From contig CAKTFI010000011.1 in the NCBI GenBank assembly GCA_934555865.1, positions 1-30,798 of the forward strand: a stretch of DNA of 30,798 nucleotides, given 5' to 3'. This document shows, piece by piece, positions 12,764 through 21,748 of this stretch. Positions within the stretch are counted from its first letter, which is position 1, and each line of letters opens with the position of its first letter. The translations under genes and the position numbers were made by a program. This stretch comes from an uncultured Christensenellaceae bacterium. Lineage in GTDB: Bacteria > Bacillota > Clostridia > Christensenellales > Christensenellaceae. Below the pieces are notes generated by a model. That model was not told the DNA's origin. It made no database searches and was given only the letters and a program-made list of their open reading frames with translations.

Positions 12764-13804
12764 TTAGAGCGCGGCGATATCCCGGCAGAGCGCCGCCACA
12801 TCCTCCGGCCGGGTCGCCCAACTCGTGCAAAAGCGCACGACCGTCCGCCCGTCCGCGGCCTCGCCCCAGATCGAATAGACATACTTTTCCGAGAGCGCCT
12901 TCGCCTGCGCTGCCGTCAGGATGGGGAACACCTGATTCGTCGGCGACTGCCCAAAGAGCGGGATGCCCGCCCCGCGGAACGCCTCCCGCAGCGCCGCCGC
13001 CTGCTCCACTGCCCGGCGGCAGATGTCCACATAGCGGTTTTCCGCGAACAGCATGTCGAATTGGATGCCCAACAGCCGCCCCTTGGCGAGCAACGCCCCG
13101 CGCTGCTTGATCATATAGCGGAAGTCCCGCTGATACGCCGGGTTCGCGATGACGAGCGCCTCGCCAAACAGCGCGCCGCACTTGGTCCCGCCGATATAGA
13201 ACAGGTCGGCAAGCTGTGCCAGGTCGGCCAGCGTCACATCGTTTTCCGCCGCCGCCAGCGCGTACCCGAGCCGCGCCCCGTCGATATACAGCGGCAGGCC
13301 GTACCGCTTGCACACATCGTGCATCGCTGCCAGCTCTGCGCGGGAATAGAGCGTGCCGCTCTCCGTCGGCTGCGAGAGGTACACCATGCCCGGCTGCACC
13401 GTATGCTCCTGCACCGTGCTCTCCCAATGCGCGCGGCAATACGCCTCCACCTGCTGCGCCGTGATGCGCCCGTCCGTGTCGGGCAGCGTCAGCACCTTGT
13501 GTCCCGTCGCCTCGATCGCGCCGGTCTCGTGCGTCGCAACATGCCCCTCTGCCGCGCATAAAACGCCCTGATACGGCCGCAGCAGCGCGGCGATGACCAC
13601 GAGGTTGCTCTGCGTTCCCCCGACCAGGAAATGCACCTTCGCCGCCTCACAGGCACAGGCCTTGCGAATGCGCGCCGCCGCCCGCGCGCAGTACGGGTCG
13701 TTGCCATATCCCGGCGCCTGTTCCAGGTTGCTGTCCTGCAACGCCTGCAAAATGGCCGGATGACAGCCCTCCAGGTAATCACACTGAAAATCAATTCTTT
13801 CCAT
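12764..13804 (-). CDS. Threonine aldolase family PLP-dependent enzyme
   Basis: A 346-residue fold-type I PLP enzyme of the threonine aldolase/beta-eliminating lyase family, which usually splits L-threonine or L-allo-threonine into glycine and acetaldehyde. Visible landmarks are YGNDPYCARAAARI (about residues 33-46), GGTQSN (62-67), GHVATHETGAIE (87-98, with the ring-stacking histidine), YIDGARLGYA (173-182, the PLP-binding Asp and Arg) and GGTKCGAL, with Lys208 as the Schiff-base lysine. It follows the nitrilase gene by 30 bases with a GGAGGA site, so the two are likely one operon. The precise stereospecificity cannot be told. Confidence 0.92.
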   Translation of the reverse strand: MERIDFQCDYLEGCHPAILQALQDSNLEQAPGYGNDPYCARAAARIRKACACEAAKVHFLVGGTQSNLVVIAALLRPYQGVLCAAEGHVATHETGAIEATGHKVLTLPDTDGRITAQQVEAYCRAHWESTVQEHTVQPGMVYLSQPTESGTLYSRAELAAMHDVCKRYGLPLYIDGARLGYALAAAENDVTLADLAQLADLFYIGGTKCGALFGEALVIANPAYQRDFRYMIKQRGALLAKGRLLGIQFDMLFAENRYVDICRRAVEQAAALREAFRGAGIPLFGQSPTNQVFPILTAAQAKALSEKYVYSIWGEAADGRTVVRFCTSWATRPEDVAALCRDIAAL

Positions 13805-13834
13805 TCGTTCCTCCTGTTGTGTTTTTGGTTCCGC

Positions 13835-14617
13835 TCAATACAGATCCGTCCGGCGCTGCGCGAGGTATTCCAGGTTTTCGTCCGCGTGGTCCGCCGCCGG
13901 GAGGTCCGCAAAGAGGATCGTTGCCTCCTCCTGCCCCGCCGTTTGGACCGCGCCTTCGGCATCCACCGCCTCACTGCGCCCGCAATAGGAAAACACACCC
14001 TCCTGCCCCACCGCGTTGACATAGGCAAACGGCAGGTGGTTTTCGATCGCCCGCGCGCGGACGAGCAGGGCGTGCAGCTCGGTATACGGGTGCATGTTCG
14101 CGCTGATGCCCAGCAGCAGCTCCGCCCCCGAAAGCGCGAGCAGGCGGCTCACCTCCGGGAACTCGATGTCATAGCAGATCTGTATGCCCACGCGCCCCAG
14201 CGTCGTGTCAAACGCCGCGATTCTCCCTCCCGGCGCGAACTGTGTCTTGTCCACCTCGCCAAAGCGGTGCGTCTTGTGGTATATCCCGGCAAGGCTGCCG
14301 TCCCGGTCCAAAAAGGTCGCCGCGTTATACACTTTCCCGTCCGCCGCCCGGTGCGGGAAGCCCATGACGATGGCGATATGCTTTTCCGCCGCCGTCTGCC
14401 GCAGCACCGCAAGGGCGCTCGCCTCCATCGGCATCGCAAAAGCCTCCACCGCCTCGCCCAGCACATAGCCCGTCAAGAACATCTCCGGAAAGAGGATGAC
14501 TTCCGCCCCCGCGGCCGCCGCCTCTTCCGCCGCGTTCACCGCCGCCTGCAAATTGTCCTCCACCAGAAACGGCCGGGAGGCGATCTGCGCCAGCGCGACC
14601 TTCCAACTCTTTCGCAT
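13835..14617 (-). CDS. Nitrilase-superfamily carbon-nitrogen hydrolase
   Basis: A 260-residue amidase-type member of the nitrilase superfamily, which hydrolyses carbon-nitrogen bonds in small amides. The catalytic triad is present: Glu in LFPEMFLTGY (about residue 45), Lys in YHKTHRF (about 114) and Cys in QICYDIEFPE (about 148). The length and the 'RARAIENHLPFAYVN' segment fit omega-amidase or carbamoyl-putrescine-type enzymes, but the substrate is not clear. GGAGGAAG lies just upstream of the ATG. It is the first gene of a pair with the threonine aldolase homologue, which hints at amino acid salvage; this link is inference. Confidence 0.92.
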   Translation of the reverse strand: MRKSWKVALAQIASRPFLVEDNLQAAVNAAEEAAAAGAEVILFPEMFLTGYVLGEAVEAFAMPMEASALAVLRQTAAEKHIAIVMGFPHRAADGKVYNAATFLDRDGSLAGIYHKTHRFGEVDKTQFAPGGRIAAFDTTLGRVGIQICYDIEFPEVSRLLALSGAELLLGISANMHPYTELHALLVRARAIENHLPFAYVNAVGQEGVFSYCGRSEAVDAEGAVQTAGQEEATILFADLPAADHADENLEYLAQRRTDLY

Positions 14618-14641
14618 GCTTCCTCCTGTTTGCCAACATAA

Positions 14642-14673
14642 AAAATGCAGCTCAATCGCTTGAGCTGCATTTT
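14642..14673 (-). terminator. Terminator of the pflB-pflA operon
   Basis: A perfect 14-bp stem (14642-14655 with 14660-14673) with a TCGC tetraloop, followed on the minus strand by a T-run. It lies a few bases after the pflA stop. Confidence 0.94.
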
Positions 14674-14679
14674 CGTTTC

Positions 14680-15360
14680 TTAAAGTTCGATGCGCTGCAT
14701 CACAGCCTGCGCCTGCTCGACATCCTCGCTCGTCGCCTCGCGGTATTTCGCATAGGCGTATTCCATGTGCAGATCCTCATATTTGTGGATGCACAGCTTG
14801 CGGAACGGCAGGAATTTGATGCGTTCCAACCCGGCATAGACCATGAGCCGCTTTAGCGCGCCGAGGTGAGCCTCGTCGTCGTTGCAGCCCGGCACCAGCA
14901 CATTGGTGAGCAACACGGGCGTGCCCTCTTCCTTGCATGCCGCCACAAATTCATACACCTTGGGCGAAATCTCCTCGTCCTGATTCTTGACATCCAGGAT
15001 GATGTATTCCGACAATGCGATGAGTTCGCGGTCGATACGGTGTCCATTGGTTTCAATGCAGACCTTCATGTCCTCTGCTGCGAGCCGCCGGAGCAGCGCC
15101 CTGCAAAATTCTGCCTGCATAAAGGGCTCTCCGCCCGAAAGCGTCACCCCGCCCTTGCGGACATACGGCTTATACCGCACTAGGCGATTCACGAGCTCAT
15201 CGAGCTCGATCATCTTCCCCTTGGTATAGAGCGTTTCTGGGTTCTGACAGAAGCCGCAGCGCAGGTTGCAGCCATTGAAGAACACAACGCTGCGCAGGCC
15301 TCTTCCGTCTACCGCAGATCCGTGATAGAGCGAATCAATGTATGCCTCACACTTTTTCAT
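14680..15360 (-). CDS. pflA: Pyruvate formate-lyase activating enzyme
   Basis: A 226-residue radical SAM enzyme that puts the glycyl radical on pyruvate formate-lyase using S-adenosylmethionine and a 4Fe-4S cluster. The cluster motif CNLRCGFC (Cx3Cx2C, about residues 31-38) is followed by the NPET segment seen in PflA. The glycine-rich SAM-binding stretch [13 protein letters not shown] (about 74-86) and ETNGH also match. The start overlaps the pflB stop by 14 bases, so translation is probably coupled, as fits an enzyme needed at low level next to its target. The activation requires strict anaerobiosis. Confidence 0.96.
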   Translation of the reverse strand: MKKCEAYIDSLYHGSAVDGRGLRSVVFFNGCNLRCGFCQNPETLYTKGKMIELDELVNRLVRYKPYVRKGGVTLSGGEPFMQAEFCRALLRRLAAEDMKVCIETNGHRIDRELIALSEYIILDVKNQDEEISPKVYEFVAACKEEGTPVLLTNVLVPGCNDDEAHLGALKRLMVYAGLERIKFLPFRKLCIHKYEDLHMEYAYAKYREATSEDVEQAQAVMQRIEL

Positions 15361-17575
15361 GATAGGTGCGCTGCAAGATCTCCATCTGCTGCTCGCGCGT
15401 CAGCTTGTGGAAGTTGACGGCATAGCCGGAAATACGGATCGTCAGGTTCGGATACTTATCCGGGTTCTCCATCGCTTCGACCAGCTTGGAACGGTCGAGG
15501 ACATTGACATTCAGGTGATGCGCCAACTGGAGGAAGTACCCGTTGATCATCTCGACCAGGTTGTCAACACGCTCTTCCTTGCTCTCGCCAAGGGTCGGCG
15601 GCAGGATGGAAAAGGTGTTGGAGATACCGTCGCGGCAGCACGCATACGGCAGCTTCGCAACCGAGTTGAGCGAAGCCAGCGCACCGGAGCTGTCTCTGCC
15701 GTGCATCGGGTTTGCGCCCGGCGCAAACGGCATGCCCTTGCGGCGGCCGTCCGGCGTGTTGCCCGTCTTCTTGCCATAGACGACATTGGAGGTGATCGTC
15801 AACACGGACAGCGTGTGCTCGGAATCGCGATAGGTCGGGTTCTTCTTGAGCTCTTCGCTGAAGTCGTGCAGCACCTGCACCGCAATGCTGTCGACGCGGT
15901 CGTCGTCGTTGCCGTATTTCGGGAAGTCGCCCTCGATCTTGAAGTCTTCGATGAGGCCAGATTCACCCTTGATCGGCGTGACCTTTGCATACTTGATGGC
16001 GGACAGGGAGTCGGCGATAACCGACAGACCCGCGACGCCGCATGCCATGAAGCGATGGACTTCGGAATCATGAAGCGCCATCTGGATCTTCTCATAGGCA
16101 TATTTATCGTGCATGTAGTGGATGACATTGAGCGTGTTGATATACAGGCTGCACATCCAGGTCTGATACTTCTTAAAGGCTTCCATGACTTCGTCATAGT
16201 TGAGGACGCCGTCAAAGACCTTCCCTTCCGGCGCGATCTGCATGCCGGCCACTTCGTCGCGGCCGCCGTTCAGCGTGAGCAGCAGCAGCTTCGCCAGGTT
16301 GCAGCGTGCACCGAAGAACTGCATCTGCTTGCCGATCTTCATCGCGGATACGCAGCAGGCGATGCCGTAGTCGTCGCCATAGATCGGGCGCATCAGGTCG
16401 TCGTTCTCGTACTGGATGGAGTCCGTGTCGATGGATACCTGCGCGCAGAACTTCTTGAAGCCCTCCGGCAGCTTATCCGACCAGAGGACCGTGATGTTCG
16501 GCTCCGGCGCGGTGCCCAGGTTATAGAGCGTGTTCAGCACACGGAAGGAGTTCTTGGTGACCAGCGTGCGGCCATCCTCGCCCATACCGCCGACGCTTTC
16601 CGTCGTCCAGGTCGGGTCGCCCGAGAACAGGTTGTTGTATTCCGGCGTGCGCAGCTGACGGCTCAGACGCAGCTTGATGATGAAGTCGTCCATCAGCTCC
16701 TGCGCCGCTTCTTCGGTCAGTGTGCCGTTCTTGATGTCGCGTTCGATGTAGATGTCGAGGAAGGTGCTCACACGGCCAAGGCTCATCGCCGCGCCGTTCT
16801 GTTCCTTGATCGCGGCGAGGTACGCAAAGTAGGTCCACTGGATCGCTTCCTTCGCGTTTGCAGCCGGCATGCTGATGTCCACGCCATAGCTCTGCGCCAT
16901 TTCCTTCAGTTCCTGGAGGGACTGAATCTGCTCGAACAATTCCTCGCTCGCGCGGATGTTGTCCGCCGTCATGGGCTTTTCGCCATAGGCCAGCTTATCC
17001 GCCTTCTTCTGCTCGATCAGGCGGTCCACGCCGTACAGCGCCACACGGCGATAGTCACCGATGATGCGGCCGCGGCCGTATGCGTCCGGAAGGCCGGTCA
17101 GGATGCCTGCCTTGCGGGCAGCGCGCATCTCGGGCGTGTACACGCGGTAAACGCCGTCGTTGTGCGTCGTCTTATACTTGAAGTAATTCTCGATCTGCTC
17201 GGACAGCTCATAGCCGTAGGCTTCGCAGGCCTGACGCGCCATGCGGATGCCGCCGAACGGGTTGACGCCTCTCTTCAGGGGGCGATCCGTCTGCAAACCG
17301 ACGATCAGTTCCAGATTCTTGTTGATATAGCCCGGCTTATAGCCCGTCAGCGTGGAGACCGTATAGGTGTCGATGTCCATGACACCGCCGTAGTCCTGCT
17401 CCAGCTTGAGCATGGCGTTGACATCCTCCATCAAACGCTCCGTACGCTTGGTCGGCCCCGCCAGGAAGGACTGATCCCCCGTATACGGTGTATAGTTCTT
17501 CTGGATAAAATCCGCCGTGTTAATCTCGTCTTCCCACTTGCCGCCGACAAATCCATTCCATTGTTCTGCTTGCAT
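15347..17575 (-). CDS. pflB: Formate C-acetyltransferase (pyruvate formate-lyase)
   Basis: A 742-residue glycyl-radical enzyme that converts pyruvate and CoA into acetyl-CoA and formate in anaerobic fermentation. The adjacent catalytic cysteines C407-C408 ([10 protein letters not shown]) and the radical glycine near residue 717 in RISGYAVNF mark it as a true PFL rather than a diol dehydratase or other relative. The start at 17575 is chosen because AAAGGAG lies nine bases upstream and the family begins with this WNGF-type N-terminus; the in-frame ATG at 17626 has no ribosome site. It is followed by its activase pflA. A long leader of about 270 bases separates it from the predicted promoter. 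Confidence 0.97.
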   Translation of the reverse strand: MQAEQWNGFVGGKWEDEINTADFIQKNYTPYTGDQSFLAGPTKRTERLMEDVNAMLKLEQDYGGVMDIDTYTVSTLTGYKPGYINKNLELIVGLQTDRPLKRGVNPFGGIRMARQACEAYGYELSEQIENYFKYKTTHNDGVYRVYTPEMRAARKAGILTGLPDAYGRGRIIGDYRRVALYGVDRLIEQKKADKLAYGEKPMTADNIRASEELFEQIQSLQELKEMAQSYGVDISMPAANAKEAIQWTYFAYLAAIKEQNGAAMSLGRVSTFLDIYIERDIKNGTLTEEAAQELMDDFIIKLRLSRQLRTPEYNNLFSGDPTWTTESVGGMGEDGRTLVTKNSFRVLNTLYNLGTAPEPNITVLWSDKLPEGFKKFCAQVSIDTDSIQYENDDLMRPIYGDDYGIACCVSAMKIGKQMQFFGARCNLAKLLLLTLNGGRDEVAGMQIAPEGKVFDGVLNYDEVMEAFKKYQTWMCSLYINTLNVIHYMHDKYAYEKIQMALHDSEVHRFMACGVAGLSVIADSLSAIKYAKVTPIKGESGLIEDFKIEGDFPKYGNDDDRVDSIAVQVLHDFSEELKKNPTYRDSEHTLSVLTITSNVVYGKKTGNTPDGRRKGMPFAPGANPMHGRDSSGALASLNSVAKLPYACCRDGISNTFSILPPTLGESKEERVDNLVEMINGYFLQLAHHLNVNVLDRSKLVEAMENPDKYPNLTIRISGYAVNFHKLTREQQMEILQRTYHEKV

Positions 17576-17846
17576 GGTTTCAATCTCCTTTGCATCAATT
17601 TCCAAGCCATTTATGCGTCGATGCACATGGCCGCCCCACCGGTTTCCCGGAAGAGTCCGTTTCCAAATCCCTTGCGCCTCATATCCATTTTCACATGGAC
17701 CGTCCGCGCATAAATTGCCGAATCGATGGATCTAGAATATCTATCCTCGTATATATTGACTTTACCCCATCCCATGCATTCCTGCAATTCGTTTTTCAGG
17801 GTATGATCATATATATTTGCATATAAAACCGATCGTGCATCGATTA
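17576..17846 (-). promoter_or_regulatory. Long 5' leader of pflB
   Basis: About 270 bases lie between the predicted transcript start and pflB with no convincing gene. The stretch is richer in AT than the coding regions. A second possible sigma-A promoter can be drawn inside it on the minus strand (TTGCAG, 17 bases, TAAAGT). An 87-residue open frame crosses it but lacks a ribosome site. The length suggests post-transcriptional or multiple-promoter control of pfl, but no known riboswitch was recognised. Confidence 0.4.
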
Positions 17847-17853
17847 CATTCTT

Positions 17854-17895
17854 ATTGTAGCACGCCTCCGCCATTTGAAGTGTTGCAAAAGCAAC
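17854..17895 (-). promoter_or_regulatory. Putative pfl promoter with adjoining palindrome
   Basis: On the minus strand TACAAT (17854-17859) preceded by TGC forms an extended -10 element with no clear -35. The palindrome GTTGC-AAAA-GCAAC (17882-17895) sits where the -35 region would be, suggesting an operator or activator site. It does not match the usual Fnr or Rex consensus closely. Confidence 0.5.
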
Positions 17896-17943
17896 GAACG
17901 CAAAGATTTTTCCGTCCTTTTTACACTTTTTTCACAGGACGCC

Positions 17944-17974
17944 AAAAGGGGCCGCACACCCGGGCAGCCCCTTC
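17944..17974 (-). terminator. Terminator of spoIVA
   Basis: On the minus strand AAGGGGC pairs with GCCCCTT around a loop of about 14 bases that can itself pair in part, and ends in TTTT. It starts 14 bases after the spoIVA stop. Confidence 0.75.
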
Positions 17975-17987
17975 TTTCCTTCTTTAT

Positions 17988-19466
17988 TTAGAGCAGGATG
18001 CACAGCACCCCGGCATCGGCCTCGTTGACCATGCGCCCCATGGCCTCGCGCAGCTTTTCGCGCGCCTCCTCGGGGATGCCTGCCATCTTGCCGTTCAGCC
18101 CGTCCTGCACGATCTGATAGATCGATTTGCCGAACAGGTCCGTCTCCCACAGCTTTGCCGGGTCCTCCGCATACTGCTTTGCCAGATATTCCACAAATTC
18201 GCGGCTCTGCGCCTCCGACCCGACCGTGGGGCTGACCTCCGTCTCCACCTCCACGCGGATGAGGTGCAGGCTGGGCGCGCTTGCCTTGAGCCGCACGCCG
18301 TAGCGGCTGCCCTGCTTCACGAGCTCCGGCGCCTCCAGCGCCATCTCCTCCATCGCCGGGCGGACGATGCCGTATCCGTTTGCCTCTACCTCCTGCAGCG
18401 CGCCGGCCAGGCGGTCGTATTCGCGCTTGGCCGCGATGAGATCCCGCATGAGCGCCATCAGGTGCGCGTCGTCCGCGATCTCGCACCCGCATTCCTGCCC
18501 CAGAATCTCGTAAAACAGCGCCTGCTGCAGGTCCAGGTCGACCTGAATGCTGCCGTCCCCGGGCAGGATCTCGGCGATCGACGCGCGCCGCACGCGCGCA
18601 TCCTCCTCAAACGGGCGGGTCAGCGCCGGAAAGTCCTTCATCGCCGCCACGCCGTCCGTCGCCTCGTCGACCTGCCGCCAGATCTCGCGGAACAGCCAAT
18701 GCTCCCGCCCCAGCGCGCACAGCCAGCCCGGCACCTCATAGGTGATCCGGCGCACCGGGAATTCATAGAGAATGTCCGACAGCAGGCGGTTCATATCGTC
18801 GCGCCCCATGTTCAGCACATCCATGCGCACAACGCCGACGCCGTATTTCTCGCTCAGCTGCGTCTGCAATGCCTGCGCCTCCGCGCTCTGCGGCGAGGCA
18901 GAATTAAGCACGATCACAAACGGCTTGCCGATCTGCCGCAGCTCCGAGACGACCCGCTCCTCCGCCGCGACATAGTTTTCCCGCGGGATGCCCGCGATCG
19001 TGCCGTCCGTCGTCATCACCACGCCGATGGTCGCATGCTCATCGATCACCCGCTTAGTGCCCATCTCCGCCGCCTGCTCAAAGGGGATATCCTCCGCCAC
19101 CCACGGCGTCTTGACCATGCGCGGCGCGCCCGCCTCGTTCTGCCCCAGCGCCCCCGGGATCAGGTAGCCCACGCAGTCCACCATGCGGATGGACAGCTCG
19201 GTCTTGCCGTCGATGTTGACCGAGACGGCCTCGCCGGGCACGAATTTCGGCTGCGTCGTCATGACCGTCCGCCCCGCGCCGCTCTGCGGCAGCTCGTCGA
19301 TGATCCGCTGCTTTTCGTGTGCATCCTCGACGCGCGGCAGCACCAACAGCTCCATCAAGTTGCGGATAAAGGTCGATTTGCCCGTCCGAACGGCGCCGAC
19401 GACGCCGAGGTAGATATCGCCTCCCGTCCGCTCCGAAATATCCTTATATACATCATACGCCTGCAT
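17988..19466 (-). CDS. spoIVA: Stage IV sporulation protein A
   Basis: A 492-residue SpoIVA, the ATPase that polymerises on the outer forespore membrane to form the basement layer of the spore coat and is also needed for cortex formation. Walker A GAVRTGKS is at residues 24-31; the N-terminal GTPase-like domain with MVDCVGY and IVLNS segments, the middle domain and the C-terminal domain ending in CILL are all in place, at the standard length. The conserved C-terminus is needed in Bacillus for membrane anchoring through SpoVM. It is a monocistronic unit with a sigma-E-like promoter and its own terminator. A GGAGGAGA site precedes the ATG. Confidence 0.98.
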   Translation of the reverse strand: MQAYDVYKDISERTGGDIYLGVVGAVRTGKSTFIRNLMELLVLPRVEDAHEKQRIIDELPQSGAGRTVMTTQPKFVPGEAVSVNIDGKTELSIRMVDCVGYLIPGALGQNEAGAPRMVKTPWVAEDIPFEQAAEMGTKRVIDEHATIGVVMTTDGTIAGIPRENYVAAEERVVSELRQIGKPFVIVLNSASPQSAEAQALQTQLSEKYGVGVVRMDVLNMGRDDMNRLLSDILYEFPVRRITYEVPGWLCALGREHWLFREIWRQVDEATDGVAAMKDFPALTRPFEEDARVRRASIAEILPGDGSIQVDLDLQQALFYEILGQECGCEIADDAHLMALMRDLIAAKREYDRLAGALQEVEANGYGIVRPAMEEMALEAPELVKQGSRYGVRLKASAPSLHLIRVEVETEVSPTVGSEAQSREFVEYLAKQYAEDPAKLWETDLFGKSIYQIVQDGLNGKMAGIPEEAREKLREAMGRMVNEADAGVLCILL

Positions 19467-19510
19467 AGGTTCTCCTCCTGCTCCGCGGTCTGCGATTTCT
19501 TCTTAGGAAG

Positions 19511-19540
19511 AATATATGCTCCGCGGCGGGAGAACATACC
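19511..19540 (-). promoter_or_regulatory. Sigma-E-type promoter of spoIVA
   Basis: On the minus strand GGTATGTT (19533-19540) and CATATATT (19511-19518) are separated by 14 bases. This resembles the sigma-E pattern (an ATATT-like -35, 14 bases, CATAxxxT), and spoIVA is a known sigma-E gene in Bacillus. Confidence 0.65.
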
Positions 19541-19696
19541 GCCCCCGGGGCGCGCTTTTTCCTTGCAGAGGATATCCCTCTCCCTGCGCATAGACGGCAT
19601 TTGTCAAATTTACCGTTCACCAAAAAAGCAAAGCCGCTTCGCACAGGAACAGTCCCTCCTCCCCCCTTCCCGCAAATGCATTTGTCCCGGCAGCAT
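19541..19696. other. Intergenic stretch between spoIVA promoter and plsY terminator
   Basis: No gene recognised. It contains a perfect 12-bp palindrome CAAATGCATTTG (19673-19684) and a repeated GCATTTGTC (about 19597 and 19679). These might be binding sites, or chance. Confidence 0.35.
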
Positions 19697-19737
19697 AAAA
19701 AATCACCGGGCCCGCTCCCGTGGGAACTGCCCGGTGA
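19697..19737 (-). terminator. Terminator of the comM-to-plsY operon
   Basis: On the minus strand a TCACCGGGC / GCCCGGTGA stem (9 bp; 19703-19711 with 19729-19737) is followed by a run of six T (19697-19702). It lies about 37 bases after the plsY stop. Confidence 0.9.
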
Positions 19738-19774
19738 ATGTTCGCCTCTGTTCAATGTTTGTCTTGCCGCCCGT

Positions 19775-20386
19775 CTATGCCTTTTTCTTCGGCGTGATTT
19801 TGTTTTCCTTACCCTGGAGGAGGCGCTTGATATTTTCCCGGTGCCCCACAAAGGTGAGGATGGTAAGCACCAGCAGCGCCCACTTGAGCGGCTGGCCCAC
19901 GAGATCCGGGAAAATCACCCAGACCATCAAGCTCTCCAGTGTGAAGCCCAACAGCGACCCGATGGACACGATTCCTGTGAGCGCGACGACGAGGATGGCG
20001 ATCAGGTACACCACAAGGCTCGGGAGCGGCGCCACGGCCAGCATCGCCCCCATCGAGGCCGACACGCCCTTGCCCCCGCGGAATCCGTAATAGACGGGGA
20101 AGCTGTGTCCCAGCACGACGGCCACCGCCGCGATCGCCGCGCCGAGGTCGCCGCCCGCCCATTTTCCGAGCAGCGTCGCCGCCGCCCCCTTCAGCATGTC
20201 CAGCCCAAAGGTCGCAAGCCCAGCCGCCCAGCCGAAGTTGCGCACCATGTTTGAAGCCCCGGCGTTGCCGCTGCCGAATTGGCGGACATCCTTCTTTTCC
20301 ACATGGCGGGAGATGATGAGCGCCGGCGAAACGCTCCCAATCAGATATGCGCCGAGCGCGATGGCGATGAAGCGAAGTATTGGCAT
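19775..20386 (-). CDS. plsY: Glycerol-3-phosphate acyltransferase PlsY
   Basis: A 203-residue membrane enzyme that moves an acyl group from acyl-phosphate to glycerol-3-phosphate, the first step of phospholipid synthesis in most bacteria. The conserved loops are seen: SGNAGASNMVRNFG (about residues 39-52; usually GSGNPGATN), GHSFPVYYGFRGGKGVSAS (about 93-111) and the third loop near residues 180-186 with GHRENIKRL. Five or so membrane helices and a basic C-terminus (KKKA) are normal. It follows der by 24 bases. The gpsA gene that often accompanies plsY in clostridia is not here. Confidence 0.97.
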   Translation of the reverse strand: MPILRFIAIALGAYLIGSVSPALIISRHVEKKDVRQFGSGNAGASNMVRNFGWAAGLATFGLDMLKGAAATLLGKWAGGDLGAAIAAVAVVLGHSFPVYYGFRGGKGVSASMGAMLAVAPLPSLVVYLIAILVVALTGIVSIGSLLGFTLESLMVWVIFPDLVGQPLKWALLVLTILTFVGHRENIKRLLQGKENKITPKKKA

Positions 20387-20410
20387 AATCGATATCCTCC
20401 TTGGCGGCGT

Positions 20411-21736
20411 TTAGTCGTTTTTATTCTCGTTGCGGTTGCGGACCATCATGCGGATGGGCGTGCCCGAAAAGTCGAAGGTCTTGCGCAGATAGTTTTTCAG
20501 ATAGCGCTCATAGGAATAATGCATGAGCTTCACATCGTTGACGAACAGCACGAAGGTGGGCGGGCAGGTCGAGACCTGCGTCGCATAGTAGATGCGCAGC
20601 CGCCGGCCGCCGCTCGTCGGGGGTTCCGCCGCGGCGATCGCCTCGCGGATGCAGTCGTTCAACAGCCCCGTGCTGATGCGCCGGTTGGCGTTTTCCAGGC
20701 ACTGCTCCATGAGCGGGAACAGCTTGTCCACTCGCTGCCCGGTCTTGGCGGAGATATAGATCTGCGGCGCATAGGTCATAAACGCCAGGTCCACCTCGAT
20801 GTCCTTTTTGTACTTTTCGATGGTGTAGGTGTCCTTTTCCACCGCGTCCCACTTATTGACCGCGATGATGGAGGGCTTGCCCTCCTCGTCCACATACCCC
20901 GCGATTTTGACATCCTGCTCGGTAATGCCCTGTTCGGCGTCGATGAGCGTCAGCACGATGTCCGCCCGGCGCACCGCCGCGAGGGATCGGATCACGCTAT
21001 AGCGCTCGACCGAGTCGCGCTCGATCTTGCCCTTTTTGCGCATGCCCGCCGTGTCCGTCAGGATGTACTTCTTGCCGTCGCGGTAAAACGGCGTGTCGAT
21101 CGCGTCGCGCGTCGTCCCCGGGATGTCGCTCACGATGCTGCGCTGCTGCCCCAGGATCTTGTTCACCAGGGAGGATTTGCCGACATTCGGCTTGCCCACG
21201 ATGGCGATATAGGTGGCGTCCTCCTCCGGTTCCTGTACGCGGTCGAAATAGGAAACGATCTCGTCCAGCAGGTCGCCGAGTCCCAGGCTCTGTTCGGCCG
21301 AGATCTCGTGCACTGCGCCGATGCCAAGGTTATAAAAATCGTACACGCTCTCCTGATCGTGCTTGTTTTCCACCTTGTTGACGGCCAGCACCACCGGCTT
21401 GTCCGTCCGGCGCAGCATGTCCGCGACCTCGTAGTCCGCGCTCACTAGCCCCGCTTTGGCGTCCGTCAAAAAGAGGATGACATCCGCCGCCTCCATGGCC
21501 ATTTCCGCCTGCCGGCGCATCTGCGCCAGGATGATGTCCTCGCTTTCCGGTTCGATGCCGCCGGTATCCACCAGCACGAATTGATACCCCAGCCATTCCG
21601 CGTCCTGAAAGATCCGGTCGCGCGTCACGCCCGGCGTGTCCTCGATAATCGCAATGCGCCGCTTGCAGATTTTATTGAATAAGGTCGATTTCCCCACATT
21701 GGGGCGGCCTACGATGGCCACCAGTGGTTTTGCCAT
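20411..21736 (-). CDS. der: Ribosome biogenesis GTPase Der (EngA)
   Basis: A 441-residue protein with the two tandem GTPase domains that define Der, needed for 50S ribosomal subunit assembly. The G1 motifs are GRPNVGKS (residues 10-17) and GKPNVGKS (181-188). G3 (DTGG, DTAG) and G4 (NKVE, NKWD) motifs are present in both, and the KH-like C-terminal domain follows (FVLFVNDVKLMHYSYERYLKNYLR). It starts 12 bases after the DUF512 protein gene, with a GGAGGAAG site. Confidence 0.98.
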   Translation of the reverse strand: MAKPLVAIVGRPNVGKSTLFNKICKRRIAIIEDTPGVTRDRIFQDAEWLGYQFVLVDTGGIEPESEDIILAQMRRQAEMAMEAADVILFLTDAKAGLVSADYEVADMLRRTDKPVVLAVNKVENKHDQESVYDFYNLGIGAVHEISAEQSLGLGDLLDEIVSYFDRVQEPEEDATYIAIVGKPNVGKSSLVNKILGQQRSIVSDIPGTTRDAIDTPFYRDGKKYILTDTAGMRKKGKIERDSVERYSVIRSLAAVRRADIVLTLIDAEQGITEQDVKIAGYVDEEGKPSIIAVNKWDAVEKDTYTIEKYKKDIEVDLAFMTYAPQIYISAKTGQRVDKLFPLMEQCLENANRRISTGLLNDCIREAIAAAEPPTSGGRRLRIYYATQVSTCPPTFVLFVNDVKLMHYSYERYLKNYLRKTFDFSGTPIRMMVRNRNENKND

Positions 21737-21748
21737 GTTCCTTCCTCC

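Noticed and set aside
15338..17713. A 791-codon open frame on the plus strand opposite pflB
   Set aside because: It is the antisense shadow of pflB, caused by GC-rich third positions. The protein is rich in Arg, His, Leu and Val without domain patterns, while pflB is unmistakable.
17611..17874. An 87-codon minus-strand frame in the pflB leader
   Set aside because: No ribosome site, its start lies upstream of the predicted -10 element, and the sequence resembles no family.
19597..19687. Palindrome CAAATGCATTTG and repeated GCATTTGTC between spoIVA and plsY
   Set aside because: Short, not near a start codon on either side, and downstream of plsY, so a regulatory role is not supported.
17817..20090. 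A 757-codon open frame on the plus strand across spoIVA and plsY
   Set aside because: Antisense shadow; it crosses a promoter and terminators of real genes and has no family-like sequence.
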